Source: Acridotheres tristis (Eukaryota > Chordata > Aves > Passeriformes > Sturnidae). From it: DNA of 64,000 bases. The translations under genes and the position numbers were made by a program. Within the stretch, counting starts at the first letter, position 1. Every line of letters starts with the position of its first letter. Where the stretch lies: contig CM072899.1 in the NCBI GenBank assembly GCA_037013685.1, positions 7,482,479 to 7,546,478 on the forward strand, written 5' to 3'. Shown here one piece after another: positions 11,891-26,140 of the stretch. A model generated the notes under the pieces. That model ran no database searches, was not told the origin of the DNA, and worked only from the letters and a program-made list of their open reading frames with translations.

Positions 11891-13510
11891 GTTCTGACTT
11901 GGAAGCTCTCATTGGTTTGTTTTCAAACAAGTACAAGGATACAAAGGCATAATAAAGAAACACAGGAAACAAAAACAATGTATGCTTTAAACTACCATTT
12001 CCACAGACCAAATGAGCCATAAGAAAAATTCTAGAAATATTATAAGCAAGTAACAGAGGTAGAATCCACTATATCATGTGGCAGAGGAGACTGGAAGCAT
12101 GATTCTGACAGTGCATGAAATAAAGAGAGTAAGAGTTCCCTTTTCTAAACATTTATTAAGAAAAGGACATCTTGGAAGTTTCAGGCTTATAAACCATTCA
12201 AAGCTTATTGAATTTTAGTACCAAGGAAATACACATTTATTACACAAAAAGGATTCTAAGTATGAGACATATCAGAAAAGTTACCACAATGTCTAATAGC
12301 AGGCTTCTAATTACATAGAAGAGCCAAGAATTGAAAAATCATAAAGTAACAGACGTAGAAGAGATTTTTCCATTAAAAAAATCAGTTGAAATTATTTTGA
12401 AAATTAGACACAGAAAACTAGAAACTGATTTCATCCTCATCACAAATTCCTTTGCACTAAGCACATACTCAGGCAAATAAAACATTGCTCTCATGTTGTC
12501 TTGATCACTGTGTAGAAACAGCTACTAATCATAGGAGCAGAACATTTTGATTTGAGACAAAAGCACATTGCAGATAAGCAAAACAGGAGAAATTCACTCA
12601 ACCTGTATTAATTATTAGAGCCCTTAACACCAGATACAGTTTAATATATTTTCTATTTATGGACTGTTCTCTTTATTTGCAGTACTTCTAAAGCTTAAAC
12701 CTATCTTTTACTAAATTCTTGATAACCTTTCAGTGTTGATAAATGTGGGACTGGGGAAAAGGAGAAAAAAGCCCACAAGAACTGCAGTTCACATCTCAGG
12801 AAAAATGTGTTTCTTAACGTATGAAGAGATGTGCCTGGATGCACGAGACACTTGCTCAGAAGGAGACATGTAATTAAACACAAGCTCTTGGCTCTGATTT
12901 TCCTTTTCTTGAAGCTCATGAAGGGCTGTGGTTGCTCTGGCAGACACAGTGTCCTGGAGGAATGTAGTAGATGTCTGTCCCAGGTGAGCTGTTCAGCCCT
13001 GGCAGCTCTAGCAATCCACATCCATTTTCCTCCTGCTGTATTCATGCATTTCATTTCCATGTCCTGATGTGATCTTTGGTGGTGCTCTGGCTGCCATCAT
13101 ACTCTGAGCTTGGGAGAAGAAAAGACAGGAGCCATCACCATGGCCAGCCAGACACATCCAGGTGTGCAGAAAAGGGAGATTCCAGTGGGGACTGATGTCC
13201 TGCTGTTAAACCCATCCCAAATATTTTCATCTCTGCTCGTATCTGAGAAATGTAGTAACAAGTTTCTGCTTTATTCTAGTGCTTTAATTCAAGGGCTTTT
13301 GTGAGCTAAAAATGTTAAAAATGCAGACTAAACAGCAGAGTATTTTGCCACTATTTCTGGTAGTTTTGTCCCAGACATTTGGTTTCAGATCTGTGATTTC
13401 CTGTCGAGAACACACAAGTGTGAAATACTTGTTGATCCGTTTATTCATTTGCCTCCTGGCTGATCGTAGCCATTTTGACAGAATGGATAAATTGACTTGC
13501 TCCTTGCTGG

Positions 13511-13529
13511 TTTTTTTTTTTTTTTTTTT
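13511..13529. repeat. Poly-T tract (19 nt)
   Basis: An uninterrupted run of 19 T follows TTGCTGG. It could be the remnant of a reverse-strand poly-A tail or simple slippage. No retroposed gene is recognisable next to it. Confidence 0.8.
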
Positions 13530-16500
13530 CCCACATGCTTCTCTATCAGCCTGGAAGCACTGCCCTGGCTATCACTCCTACACCCTCACTTTACATTCTG
13601 TACCCTCCTTTTAGAGGCTTGCTAAGCCAATTTCACACAATACCCAGGTTGTCTGAAATGCCACAAACAAACTCTTGCTATAGCAGCTTCTGCAACTCCA
13701 TCTGCCAGATGAAAACAATACATAATATTTAGAGAAATTATTTTTGAACAATTCAAACTCAATGAATACTTTATATAACTCTTTACAACACAAGATATAT
13801 CTGGCAACTGCACTTGGTTTCTTGAGGCAGGACTTAGCCATTTATCTACAACACATCTCAGCAAACCTTCTATTTTTCCAAATCACAAACAATTTGGAAA
13901 GGGGACAACTCTTGATGATCCTCATTGTAGGAAATGGCAAAGGTAATAGCTTCAAGTGATCAAGCAGAAGCCTGTAATATCAGCAGAAGATTTTCAGTGC
14001 AAAGTAATTTCAGCAGGCTAACAAATGAGTCACTTTTCTCCAACAGACATGTAACAGGACAGTGCATTAATTGATGTGTCCTTTACTGCAAAACATACTG
14101 TCTCCCTCTGGAGAGGGAGGACTGCAGCAATGGGATGGAGCATTGTCAGGAAAAAGCTGAATAATGCAAACTTGGCACCATCACATAGTAGCTAAATGTT
14201 GATTAATGGAAATCATGAGACATTCAAAGGGACAGGTCCAAGGCTCCAAATTATGCTCCACTCTTGTATTGCCCCTGTGTGATTATAGCAAGTCGGCATA
14301 CAATTTGCTGCTCCCTCTTCTAATTGGATTCCTGCAAAGGGCATTTTGCTGTGCCATGAGCTTGTCACTTTATATCCTGCTTTAACTCCAAACCACTCAA
14401 TTAATATTAAATCCATCTATTATAAAAGCATTTGTTTCTACCCACACAATGCTATCAGTAGCCATCTCATTAATATTTATTCCCCAAAATGGCCCACTGA
14501 TGTTAAGATTTCAGATACAAGTAGTAACTTCAAAAGGGGAAAATATGTGAAGCCAAGAAGGTCAAGACAGAACATGAGTTGTGACAAAAAGCATTCAACC
14601 CATATGTATTTAACTCATTCTTTGCAGAAAGCTCAGTGAATACAATAAAGTTGGTGGAGAGCAATGACAATGTAAATGTTAATTCAGTCACCAGAACAAA
14701 ATAAGCAGTGAGGTTGCCAAGATATCTCTCTCCGGGATGGAAAGTTGCTGTATTTGGCACACTGAGGGAAAAAAATCTGGAAAGAGGATGGAAGGGGAAT
14801 GCTTACTCCCTGCCTCATTTCCCCAAGAGGTGAGCTGCCTACTTTCCAGGTTTATAAAAGACAAACAAAACCCAAATCAGGAAATTGAGAACTGTGGATA
14901 ACCTTAAACCCTGGGTTAAGATTGAAGTCCCTTTTCCTCAGAATCCTCTTCTGTGCTAATCACACAGGAAATTAGCACAGCTTGTCCCAGCTTTGCAGTG
15001 CAGAAGCCCTGCTGGACTCAACACTCACTGTCCAGGGAGTGAAGGAGAAGAGGGCTGCAGATGGGGTTAAGTGTTTCAAAACTGCTGGAAAGCTCAGGGA
15101 CTCCCTTGCAGTATAAGGAAGCATTGGTAAGGAAAGAGAGGATCCAAGTGCAAGCTCAGACCCTACAGACAGCACTGCAACTCACTGACACACTCAGTAA
15201 CACACAGATTTTTCATTGCCCCGTGGGCCCAGCTGCAGCTTAGGTTATCCCAAAGGTTGGTGAAATGGGATCATTTCTCCTGTGCCCAGCTGTTTCTCAT
15301 GCAGAAGGATCCTGAGAGTGAGATTACACAGCCTGATGTGGAGATGCAGCAGCTATTGAGAATGTGAATCAAATGCAGTGATCTCTTCTGCTCTCTTATT
15401 CTCTGCACTTTGAATAAAACTAAGCTGCAGGGACAACAGGTCTCTTTCTAGTAGTCTCTACCTGTACCTTTAAGCTATATGACAGGGAGTTTGTTCTCTG
15501 TAGCTCTGTGGCTAACAAAACCACATGTTGAACTCTCACCTTCTGCTATCACAAAGACCTCAACTAATTCCCTGCAGCTCATCAGCACTGCTTTTGAAAA
15601 GGTCCAGACTCTGCAAAAAACAGATGGAAACTATACTTATGGGCTTTTAAAGATGTCAAGGATTTCCTCACAGAGATCCCAATATAAATCTTTCTTCTTC
15701 CCATCAACTTTTTCATTAATGGGAGCACACATAGCAACTCCCTGTGTGGCACCACTAAGGGCTCACCTCATCAGCATAAAACCTTCCAAAATTATCACCT
15801 TGGGTTTGCCACTGGGATAACAATGCTTTTATACCTAAAATTAAAAGATGAATTGACACAGCCTTGGCAAAATCAATATGCAACAGCACACACCTAACTC
15901 CAATACGATTTCACTGTCCCTTTTATTCCCACATTCACAACAGGGTATGGCTGAGTAAACCAGAGAAAGGAGAAAGAACTGTTGTATTGCAGTCACCTTG
16001 GTGCTTTGCTTTCAGGGCTCTCTTCTTCCAGATTTTGAAGCACAAGCATATTTTGGAAGCACAGCAAAGCCACAGGCTCTGGCTCTGACAGCCAAATACA
16101 CTTCAGACAGTACAGAGCCCATCTAGGTCAGGCCCCCCATCCTGGTCTCCACCACCACATTATATGGAACAGAAAATTCCTCACCATCCATTTTCTTGAA
16201 GCTGTTTGTGCGAGGACCTGAGTCAAATTATTACCTCAAAGAACTGAACTGGCATTTTTGCCATCAAGACTGAGGAGCAGTTGTGAAGTGCCCAACCATT
16301 TCTGAAGAGCCATTGGGGACGTGGTGCCAGCTCCTTATCCACAGATGACAATCATTACCACGAACAGAAGAAAAAGCTTCTGCCCTCCTGACTGCAGCCA
16401 AGTGCTCCACAGGACTTGGCTTTGCAGTGATAAATGTCACGTTTACAATGGGTTTTGCAACATGAAAGTCCATAATTTGCTTTCCAGGGACCTGTGCTTG

Positions 16501-19500
16501 ATTATCAGGAGAGTCAGAAGCATCCACTGAAGTCTAATGAATAGAATTAACACATCATTTAAACAGGGAGTAATATGTATGCAAATGAGAAAAAGTTAAA
16601 AATAAGAGTTCAAGCCATAATTTCAGACAACGTAGACCGCATCCTTATGAAATATGGATGTTTCAATTCACCTCATATCTTTACATCTATGTTAACTGCT
16701 TTGCATGTGAACAATAAGGTGCATCAAGCCCATTTTGATTTTTATATTTGAACTTGGACTTATAAAATGGATTATATTGAAACATGAATAATATATATGC
16801 TAATTAAAGACTGCATTTAATGCTATAAATAAAGACAAAGACCAACACAGGCTAATTTCCATTTGAAAATTTCCTAATTACTATATTTTCCTTTAGAAAG
16901 CAGAAACTTTATTTCCATAGTCTCAGGAAAAAGAAGACAACCTTTTCTTTGCTCAAATTATTAAAAAAAATCCTTTCATCTCTTTTATTATTTAAGATTG
17001 ATCTCCACAGAGATACAATTGCTTTGCCTTGATAGATTCAGTATTAAATGGCACCCAAGTCAAACTAAGGTGATTTGTGCATGCAAATGGTATGCTTTAA
17101 TTATTAAATATTTTTTTTCTAATAAGGAATTACTGCTAATAAATATAAACTTATATACCTCTCCATACAAAAACCATGTTCAGAATAACTGTGGCAGATC
17201 TAAACCAAGTAAATGTCCTTGGTGCTTGATAAGCTGTTCATCAATCTCTCCCTTCCCCTCCAGGTCCTCAAAACTAGAACAAGGACACAGGACAATTGTA
17301 CAGTTGTAGGGACACAAGGAATTAGCAGAAAACACGACTTCAAACTTCTGTCATGCAAGACCTACAGAAAAGCTTGCTGAAAAATAAACAGGTTGCAGGA
17401 AAAGCCCTTTTAAATTAAAAGGCTTGTTTCTACCTAAAATTGAGGAAAGTGGTAAAAACCAGTTCATTCATACAAGAATGGAGCCTGCAGTGATATCTAG
17501 GCCAGGAGAATCTTTTTTTGTTGCTGTCTAAATGTTGGATAAAGTCCAGATTCAGCCTTAACTGACTAAACCAGCATTTGCAGTTTGCTATTCTGAGCCT
17601 GCAAAGCAAACCCATTTCCTCCCTGATTGAAACAGCACACTGAATGCTTCAAAAATAAGGAGCTGTATGAATGGACAGAGACTTTACATTTTGGTACATT
17701 TATGTCCCAAGCTTTTATTAAAAGCAAAACAAAACCCAACAAAACAAATTGAAATAATAAAGCAGGTATGAGGACTGCCTCTTTCCAGCTTTCACTTCAT
17801 ATCTGTTATACCAGTCGCTGTCACTGATAAACACTGAAATTTAGGAAACTTTTAAGACTCTGGAAAGTCATCATTTTGAATGATGATGTGGTTCCTGCAA
17901 AATGCAAGGAATTTTACCAGCACTCACTGGAAACTTTCTGATGCTGGTTAAAAAATGGCTATGGATAGTGAATCACTGTGCAGAAATCCATCCATTTAAC
18001 TGATAATTTGATCAGAAATATAAAACAATTTTGAACCTTCAGGAAATAGAACATTTTTATTAATAAGAATAGTTTTGATTTTTTTAACATTAACAATATT
18101 TTTACAATTAAAATTTGGCTTATTTATACTAATTTATAAATGTCAATTTGTAGGACATTTCAAAAAGGTTTTGTTCTTTCTTGGAAAAGACAGAGTTTCC
18201 AAAACATGAAACAAGCCACCAATCAAGACCCAGGCATGCTGCCTACGCCTGTTTCAGCTTAAAACTTGGAACACAAATGGATTTTAACCTGCAAGTCAAT
18301 AGAGTGAAACACATGCTGTTCATAGCAATAGAGGAACTGTTTTCTTTTAAACCAACCAACTCAGCATTCTACAATAAACTGAATGAATTCATGTACTTGC
18401 AACATTTGTAATAGGAGCACAATGTGTTGTGCATTCCAAGGCCTTGTTTTCCCCAAATTGCACAGGTTTTAAGAACAGTAAAATGAAGTTCAGCCCTGCT
18501 CGTTATTGTTTTACTAGTTTGCTGATTCCCAGTATTTATCCAAGCAGCAGCTAAGGTTGCTGAATTGATTTAATATTCTTACCCTATAATTTTACACTCA
18601 GACTACATCCTGCTGTGAAATAGCTGGTGCTAATGTTAGTCCAAATGCTGCCATGGGACTTAGGACAGGATAGGGCCTTTCAATAGCTGTATTTTATGGC
18701 TACAAGGAGAGAGAAAAAATATAATTTATCTGGTTGCTGTGGTTAATTCACAGTTTCACAGCAGAGGTATACTGTTCCCTCAGGGTACATCTAGCTGTAT
18801 TATAGGATATTTCATTCACAGTTTGTCTGAGACATTGCTCTAGCTCTGAACCTACCAGTTTATGAGAGTGAATCCACTCTAGAGATACCTGTATACACTT
18901 TAACACATACTGTTACATACTAAGAATATGACAGAAAAGAAATAAACTATCAACAGATCAATTGACAATGAGCATGCAAATTGTTTCTTTGAGGTGGGAA
19001 GGGGAATAAAAAAAGAGTGCATCAATTTCTTAATAGAGCCTTCTTTTCTTAAAGTGATAAAATTTTACAAAAAGCATCTGTGAAATTTGTTTCTCTTTTA
19101 AAATACCTCACAGCTTTAAAAGTCAGAGTTCAAAAATTTTAAAGCTGTATAAGTTTCCTCTACAGTAACTTGCAACAGACCCAGCAGATGAGTAGGAGAT
19201 GCCAGTGGTACCTGGCATCCTCTATCACTGTAATTACGAGAAAACCTACACTCCTCATGGCATATTATTTCTGAGCACTCAAAAACCTGTTCTTAATGGA
19301 GATTAATAAGAATATTTTGATATTTAAAACATATTTGTTCAAACTTATGCATTGCAAATTATTAAGCCAGTAACTGCACAGATAAAATCTTGCTCTTTTT
19401 TTTCCAGACCTCACCATTACAACAGCACCGGGGAAAGCATTTCCAGAGAAAAAAATGTCTGCAATTAATCCATTTAATTAGTTCCACAGAGACAAGACAG

Positions 19501-20244
19501 CAAGATCGATTGCAGCTGTGCAGATCCCTCCTTGCCTGACCTCAGCTGCCCTTGCCTGTTCTCCTTTGCTCTCTCTACAGAAGAAGGTATTTTTGGAAAT
19601 GTTGGGGAAATTTTGCTACACCTCTAAACAAAACACTGAGGAGGGGTGTCAACAGCAGTTTTCCATCTTGATGCCAAGACTTTTGCATAAGCTTCACCCC
19701 CTCAGGATGGCCTGTGGGCAAAGTACAGCATGAATGTCTCAGCTCTTATGGGACACATCATACAGCAAATTAAAAATAAAAAATTGTTCTTTTTGTGTTT
19801 GAGAGTTTTCAAGGTCATCAACATGATATTTTGAATTCTAATCTTCCACACCCGAAGCACGTATTGTCCTGTTGGGTGACTCATGATTGCATGCTTGACA
19901 TTATCTTTCAAAATAAAGGTGATGCACATCTAGGCTCCCACTGAGTTCAGTGGCCACATCCATAAAAGTGCCTGCAGAAAGATATTCACACAACTGACTC
20001 ACATGCTACAGTTTAAGAGTGACAGGCAGGCTTCTAGCCTGCCATTTACAGAGCAATTTATCACACTGCATCATCCCTCCTCTTTTCTCATGCTTCCACG
20101 TGTGCTTTACAGCTGGCACTGCAGGACTGTGAAAAACAGGCCTGGAAGCTCCTGTGAGGGATCAGGCTCCTGTGGTGCTCCTCACTGCAGCTGCTTAACC
20201 TTGCCTGAAACCCAGAAATGATGGTAATTCTATAGACCACCACT

Positions 20245-20425
20245 TTATTGTCTTTCCTACCATGAAGCTGTTTCTAATGTCCAACTGAAATTGTCCCCCT
20301 CACAATGGGGGCAGAAGATCACAGATTCCTTGCAGACCCCTTTCATGTACTCCAGCTCTTCCTTCCCCTGTCTGCTAACAGCCCTGCCTGCCCCACCTGA
20401 TGCAACAATCTTCCTTGCAGAAAAG
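20245..20425 (-). mobile_element. Old antisense CR1 LINE-like fragment
   Basis: The plus strand reads ATGAAGCTGTTTCTAATGTC followed by CAACTGAAATTGTCCCCCTC, then GCAGACCCCTTTCATGTACT. This matches the order of landmarks in the reverse complement of the CR1 3' region (tail-side 'gtttctaatgtccaacctaaat' and 'cctttcaggtactgg' blocks). It is diverged and lacks the terminal repeat. The call rests on recalled consensus and needs a repeat search. Confidence 0.45.
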
Positions 20426-22511
20426 GTGAATCACATAAAAAACCCGCGAGTCCTCTCTTATTTACACCTGGAGATACATCAGCCTGCTATAAAACTATAT
20501 TTGCTTTTTATTTACAGGGCAGCTGAGAGGAGAACACTGATTCATGAAATTCAGATGAAGGGTGGCCATGTGGGGCACAGGAAGAAGCTGGCTTCAAGTA
20601 TCTGGCAAGAAGAGATTTGATACTGCAATTACATACTCCTGAGAATCCATTTAAGATGATACAAGTCCCTCAGTCATGTGGATTCAAATTTACAATGGCA
20701 AAGTCTGTTGTAGCTGGTACAAGTTATTCAGGAATCACTCTGTTAACACCAATGGGATGGCTCGGGTCTGTACCTGAAGCAAAATCTAGACAGTCCTATT
20801 TCCTTGAAATGGGACATTCCTGGAATGTGAAATAGCTGGTGCTATTGGAATGTGCTTAATGATTTTGGTCCTGATGCTCTATAATTAGAATTAAAACTGC
20901 TATTTCCTGAGCTTTCTCAATATCCTGATAGTTCTGGAAATCACCACAGATCTGCATTTAAGCTTGGCAAATACTTGTTTCCTTTCTGAAGACAAAGTAT
21001 ATTACTTTGTAAAGTGGTAGATCACTACTGGCCTCACCAGAAAGGAAATGGAATCTTGTAGAATTCTGTGTTGTGACGAAAAATTAAACCTAGTATTAAT
21101 TAAAAAAGAGTAAAAGTAACAGGCATATAATGAGAGAACATGTCCCCTTCCACTGTCAACCTCTTAACAGATCATCCAGCATGCTTAAAAAGCAACTTTC
21201 CATCTGCAAATCTGTCTCTCTTTTTTGTCTAATGAGCCTGAGCTAGTCTGTTCCAAAGCCCAAATGGGCATCTTGGGGCCAATTCAGCAGCAGGGGCTCT
21301 GTTACTATAACAGCTGACAAGTCCCTTGATTTCTGAAAGACCCTAAAGGATGCACTGGGGAAATGGTTATGGAACAAGAAGTTGGGGAGGGATGGTTGCA
21401 GGTGCAGGTCCTGGGCTCCTCTGCCTCAGCCCTTCCCACATGGAGCCAGGCCCGTGTCCAGCAGCCTTGGGATCAGCTGGGCTCAGCTCCCCTGCAGGAG
21501 GAGACGATAAAAGCCCTGAGCCAACACCATTAAGTGCAGCAGTGGCACACTCCAGTTTGGTCTTGGGCTCCACCTGTGGGCTCTGGCCCTTGCCCCATGC
21601 AGTGTCCTGCTGGATGAAAGAGCACAGATGCTGCCAGAGAAGTTTTCATATTGATTTTCCTCATAAAGGAAGAATGATGAACTCTGAAAGTATGGTACCA
21701 ACAGCCAGAACAAGCAACCAGTGGCTGCCCTGCGCATCTGGCTGGAAAGTGAGGACCTGATGTCAGCAGAGAGGATGAGGTTGGGTCCCAGAGTGGGATA
21801 AGAGGGAGCTGATCACAAGCCTGCTCACTTTTAATTAAAACAAACAGCATTTTGAGATACTAAACACAGAAGGGCCTAAAATTCAATACCTTTCACTCTG
21901 GCACTGGCAAAATCACACACAGCCTGGATCCTCTGCAATAAGAGTTGAAGTGCTTTTCCTGCCTTGCCTAGATTGAGAGCAGGAGATCAGAGGACTCCCA
22001 GTCAGGCTAGGCTGCATCCATTTACCAGGCAGTGATCTGCCCCTCTCCATCCCTCATCATATGAGACGAGATGTGGCCATTCCCAGAGGAAAACAAGGGC
22101 ATGCCTTGCGCAGTATGAGCAAGGCACAGCTGGGCATTAAACAAGGAGATGGAAGCTGCAAGAAGTTTCAGGTATGACACTCACCTCCACGTTTTCCCTT
22201 GTCTGCCTGGGGAGCTGCCTGTCTCAGGGAGAAGGGAAGTCTCTTGCCCTTGTCAATTCTCCTCAGTGCCCGTGGTGACCCAGGCTCTAGGGCACTGCCA
22301 TCCCAAGATGAGCACAAGTGCCTGGACGTGATCCTCAGGCATTGCTGAGGACAATGTTGGAGCGAGCATCCCCCTCCATCCTTCTCATTCCTGTCCTGTG
22401 CTGCTCCCTCAGTTATGCTGGTACAGCTCTGTCCTGTTACTACATGAACCAGACTAGGAGCTAATCTGGTTTAAATCAGGACATGAAAACTCCTCTCATG
22501 TTTTTAAAAAG

Positions 22512-22531
22512 TTTTTTTTTCTTTTTTTTTT
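22512..22531. repeat. Interrupted poly-T tract
   Basis: The sequence is T9-C-T10, intronic, in an AT-rich context. No other structure is visible. Confidence 0.75.
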
Positions 22532-25500
22532 AAACATGGATTATTTCACAATCCAGCTCCTCACATGGTTGTACAAACATTTGCAATGGGATCACAGAGG
22601 GCAGAACAAGGGCAGGAACAGAGGACCCTGCCTGAACTGCTGCTGCTGAAATAAATACTCATACAACTGCATCTGAGGCATTCTTAAAATTAACACCCAG
22701 GGTCTCAGAAAGTGTTACCACTCAACATCCTCCATGGGTGAGAAAATGAGAAGAATCACAAACATTTTAGAGTAAGCTGAAAGAAGCTTTTATCATTGTA
22801 AGCGAACAATTTTACAATGATCTGTAAATTTGCAATATTCATTTTCCAATCAGTATAGTAGATGAACAACACATTGTGTACTCATAAAATAAAACCTAGA
22901 GGTAGGTTCAAATAACAATTTCAGCAATTTTTACAACCTGGTACAGGCAGAAGATTTCTTTTTCTTTTTCCCCCAATTAAGTTTTAACACTCTCTTAGCT
23001 AAGCAGCTGTGCAAGCTCCCCAGAATTTAACACCAAAAGGTAGTTGTCCAAGGCATGGTTATTAGACATGGTAAATACGAGGGTTCTTTATGCTGCAGCT
23101 TTTGTTGCTATATTACAAGTTGATTTACAAATACAGCTGACTAACGTTCTTCAGTGCTATTTCACCAGTGTCAGAACTCAGATGCTGAAATATTGAACAC
23201 CTGAGCTTGCTCCCGGTGACACCTTTGCCACTGAGTTCAACAACAATACTCTCAGCCTGTAAGTGACTTGGCCTGAGGTCCCCACAGAAATCAATGGCCA
23301 AGTCAAAAAAAACCAACCCATCTCCTGGTGTTCAGTGTAATTTCTCCTGCACAGAAAGGCCCTCTCAGAGAAGTACAAGGCTCTGTCACAGGACTTGTCC
23401 CAATGATTCTGTTCAATTTGACAGGATGCTTAACAAAAACCTAAGAAAACTCTCTCTGTCTACTAAATTCTATAGGGTTTTGCCTAAGGAAAATTAAAGA
23501 CATCTTTTTCCCAAGCTGTCTCATATACACACACAACTATAAAACAAGCAATGCAAGCTTGCTTGCTCTTTGAAAGGCAGCAGCTGCGTTGTTCCAAAAA
23601 TCCCCCCGAAAGTAAACATATTAGCACTGTATAAACAGCTTGATTTAGTAAGAAATGCAGTACAATATTCCCACTTTGTCTTTGGGATCACGATGTTGAT
23701 GGTGGCAATAATTCAAGGTGAATTATGGTATCTGTTCAAAAAAAAGAAAAAGAAAACTCTCCAGCTATAGTCATGAATGAATTTCATCGTCTTAGCTGAA
23801 AATGAGAAATGGCTATAATTTAGTTCCCATTTAAAAGTTGCTGTTGGCTAAACTCTAAAATCTTAATTGCTTCTTAATATTCTCTGCTTATTTTTTCCCT
23901 TTGAAACCACAGTCTATAGGACTGTAGTGTTTAGATTAAAAATCAGCATGAAAAGCAAACAGCGGAAGGTTACTCTCCTAAAATATGTTATTTTCTCCCG
24001 AAATGACAGAACTTACTGTGTATCAAAATATTTCAGTTGATTTCCTGACCCTAGTCACCCTCCTGCACCTGTGTGAAGATGAAAGTGACAGTGACCCTGG
24101 GTTTACCCCTAAGTGTCAATACTCAGGACTAGTTCAATTTGCTATAGAATATAGTGGAAGTTCTAGAAAAGACATGTTTCAAGCCATATTACAGCTGAGC
24201 ATACTATAGGAACTCATCTTGTTGCAAAAAAACCTGAAATCACACTCAATCCCTAAATAGTTTGGAGGTCACTACCAAACACACTCTGCAGCTCTCAGAG
24301 CTCGTAGCAAAGGCTGTGAGAGTAACAGTGGCAAAGACTGCAGACAATCCAAGTCAGATTTTAAACTGACCTTGAAGATCTGCAGATGGATCTCACGATA
24401 CTGAGTCTGGGTATAAAATCACAGATGCAAAACAAATGCCCAGAAATGCAAAAATAATGTGTTTGGGAAACAGCACCTCACAACGCCCACGTTTTAATGG
24501 GCTCTAGACGAGCTAGCAGTGCTCCAGTGAAGGTCCTAAAATCCCAGTGTACAGTTTACAGAAATATTCGGTTGTTGTCCCTACAGCACACACTTTCAGG
24601 AACCAGTATGAAAGGAAAGAAAGCTGAAAAAGAAGCGCCACTGTGCCACTGCAGAAGTGAACGGTGAACCCATATGATGAGCAAAACAAGGATCTGGTCT
24701 CCTCACCTTTTCTGTCTGCTAAAACTCAAATTCTCAACTTGATGCTAAAAGAAATCAATTTAAGCACTAGAGGTCCTGGGAGCAACAGTCCATTTCATCA
24801 TGCCCATGGACAGCTCAAGGATCAGCCAGGCCAGCTGCTCCTCAAGAGGAATTAAAGATGCACAGAAGCAAACTGAAACTCCAATATCATTGTCCCTGCT
24901 GCCCAGGGAGCCCAGCTACCAACAGGCCCCAGTGGATGTCGTGGCTCATGGTCACCCTGTGATTGTGCTCTCCTCATTTTTCTGGGATAAAAGGCAGCAC
25001 AATTTTTACAGCTTCATTATGCTGACCTAGTTTATCTTCCACTCTATCAACTTAAAATCACACAGGCCTCTTTGTGCAGCAGTGCCATTTAAAGTACTGA
25101 ATCCAGGAAACTTTAGTAGAAAGGTAATTCAGAGCTCTGCTTGCCTGCAAGTTCCCATCCCTTTTCATTACTGAGATGGCCACCACACAAAAAAGATGGA
25201 AGTGACCCCTTCTGTTCAACATTAGTCATATTCTTTTACCATTTGTCCAGGATCCGCATGAAAAAGGAACTGAGAACAGAAAATTACCTGCACAAATAAG
25301 TGAGTCTTGTTCAGAAATGGCATAGATCATTTCCAAATATATTCAGTTACAAGGAGACTCTAAAACACAGCATGGAAGCTCAACAGATGGAAAAAAGAAA
25401 TCTTCATCAAACAATGACAGTCTCCTTTTCAAATAAAGGTAACAGAAAATGAAGCTTCCTTACAAGTCTTCTTCACCAAACTTATTTCTTTGCTGTATCA

Positions 25501-25829
25501 TGGAATGAGCCACAAAGAGACCAAACAAGTTAATGCTTTGCCAAACCTTCCAAAGCAACTTCTCTAACTCCTTATTTTGGTCCCTGGATAATAGGGCTCT
25601 GATGAGATGGAAACAAGCAGAAGGCTTCCCTCTGCTTCACTCTTGTGCTTATGTCACCTCTGGTCTCAAATCGTCTAATTCCACAAATGCTCAAAAATGC
25701 AAAAGCAAAAATAAAATTTGTTTTACCCTTACAATGCATTGTCAAGGGCAGCTATGTCTCTTCTGCTTCCTCTAGCTCTCTAGGTTTTGACTTCTAATAT
25801 TTTTTCTTCCACCAAAAAAAGAATGCTGC

Positions 25830-26140
25830 TGTGCAAGAAAAGACCTCTTGGTCCAGCACACCTATCCCTTGAGGGTTATCCTTTCATCAGGAGTTTTTCT
25901 CTGCTGTGCACTTCAATGCCATGTTTCCTTTCCTGAAATATCTGTCTCAAACTCGTTTTCATGCCATTTGCTTTGATGGTGTTATTCAGCAAATTATTCC
26001 ACATGTTGGCCATTACATCTTAAACTAAGTATTTTTTCCTGAAAATCCAAATTACTGCTCCTTTCAAACTTCTGAATTAGAGTCTGCAGTGCTTCAGAAT
26101 CTCTTTTTTCATTGCTTTAAAACACTCACAGAGATAAACG
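25830..26140 (-). mobile_element. Ancient antisense CR1/L3-like LINE fragment
   Basis: The plus strand holds CTCTTGGTCCAGCACACC, then CAGCAAATTATTCCACATG, then TTTTTTCCTGAAAATCCAAA and CTCCTTTCAAACTTCTGAAT. These follow the order of blocks in the reverse complement of CR1-type 3' UTRs (…gtccaac…, …gcaacctgttcca…, …tttcttcctaatatccaa…, …ctttcagtttg…). Divergence is high, so this would be an old insertion. Confidence 0.4.

Noticed and set aside
24200..24240. Minus-strand TTTGCAACAAGATGAGTTCC, resembling the start of the optional GCNKIKS exon
   Set aside because: Only a few codons fit. The following sequence does not continue the expected KGFPRRF segment and no suitable acceptor precedes it.
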